5,799 bases of DNA from Chloroflexota bacterium. GTDB lineage: Bacteria > Chloroflexota > Anaerolineae > Anaerolineales > Villigracilaceae. The stretch spans positions 1-5,799 of the forward strand of contig JAMDBC010000114.1 in the NCBI GenBank assembly GCA_023484185.1, read 5' to 3'. Position 1 is the stretch's first letter; every line of letters starts with the position of its first letter. The notes beneath the pieces are model-generated. The model was not told where the DNA came from. It was given only the letters and a program-made list of their open reading frames with translations, and did no database searches. Made by a program: the position numbers and the translations under genes. Positions 5,783 to 5,799 of the stretch are shown piece after piece.

Positions 5783-5799
5783 TGGAATGTGGTCGCTGT
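5782..5799 (+). CDS. Possible start of a further gene, cut by the window end
   Basis: ATG 5782 overlaps the btuD TGA as TGATG, an arrangement common in coupled operons and similar to the overlaps elsewhere here. Only six codons are visible (MECGRC), open to the edge. No close Shine-Dalgarno is seen; the nearest GGAGG, at 5753-5757, is too far upstream. Too short to identify; the overlap could be chance. Confidence 0.2.

Overview
The window is one strand-consistent corrinoid (vitamin B12-type cofactor) salvage operon. Every supported gene is on the + strand, and from position 312 to 5782 the genes touch, overlap by 4 bases or are separated by at most 30 bases. The order is btuF (3' end only), btuC, cobO, cobT, cobS, a TIM-barrel gene that best fits the cobamide-remodelling phosphodiesterase CbiR, cobU and btuD. 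There is no gene-free stretch over 300 bases, no RNA gene, no CRISPR array and no insertion sequence.

How the genes work together: BtuF, BtuC and BtuD form the periplasmic-binding-protein ABC importer for corrinoids. CobO adenosylates the cobalt. CbiR is predicted to open the nucleotide loop of imported cobamides. CobU (kinase/guanylyltransferase), CobT (lower-base phosphoribosyltransferase) and CobS (membrane synthase) rebuild the loop, probably with a base the cell prefers. No corrin-ring synthesis gene, CbiB, CbiZ or CobC-like phosphatase is seen, so the locus reads as scavenge-and-remodel rather than de novo synthesis. The importer is split: btuF and btuC open the cluster, while the ATPase gene btuD closes it after the loop-assembly genes.

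Region by region: 1-270 is the C-terminal part of btuF. Positions 277-304 hold a perfect 28-base palindrome between btuF and btuC, and an 18-base piece of the same element sits at the very start of the window inside the btuF reading frame. Positions 312-1310 are btuC, 1319-1855 cobO, 1886-2947 cobT, 2948-3676 cobS, 3673-4452 cbiR, 4449-5006 cobU and 5012-5782 btuD. The last 17 bases may open a further overlapping gene.

Organism: base composition is moderately GC-rich. The protein flavour (for example the DDNLASRPGPR-type BtuF tail), this operon order and the dispersed AGGGGCGG palindrome suggest a Chloroflexota (Anaerolineae-like) bacterium. That is inference from pattern memory, not a demonstrated assignment. 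The points most worth a second look are the CbiR candidate inside a rebuild operon and the palindromic repeat, which bounds the btuF fragment on both sides and blurs the start of btuC.
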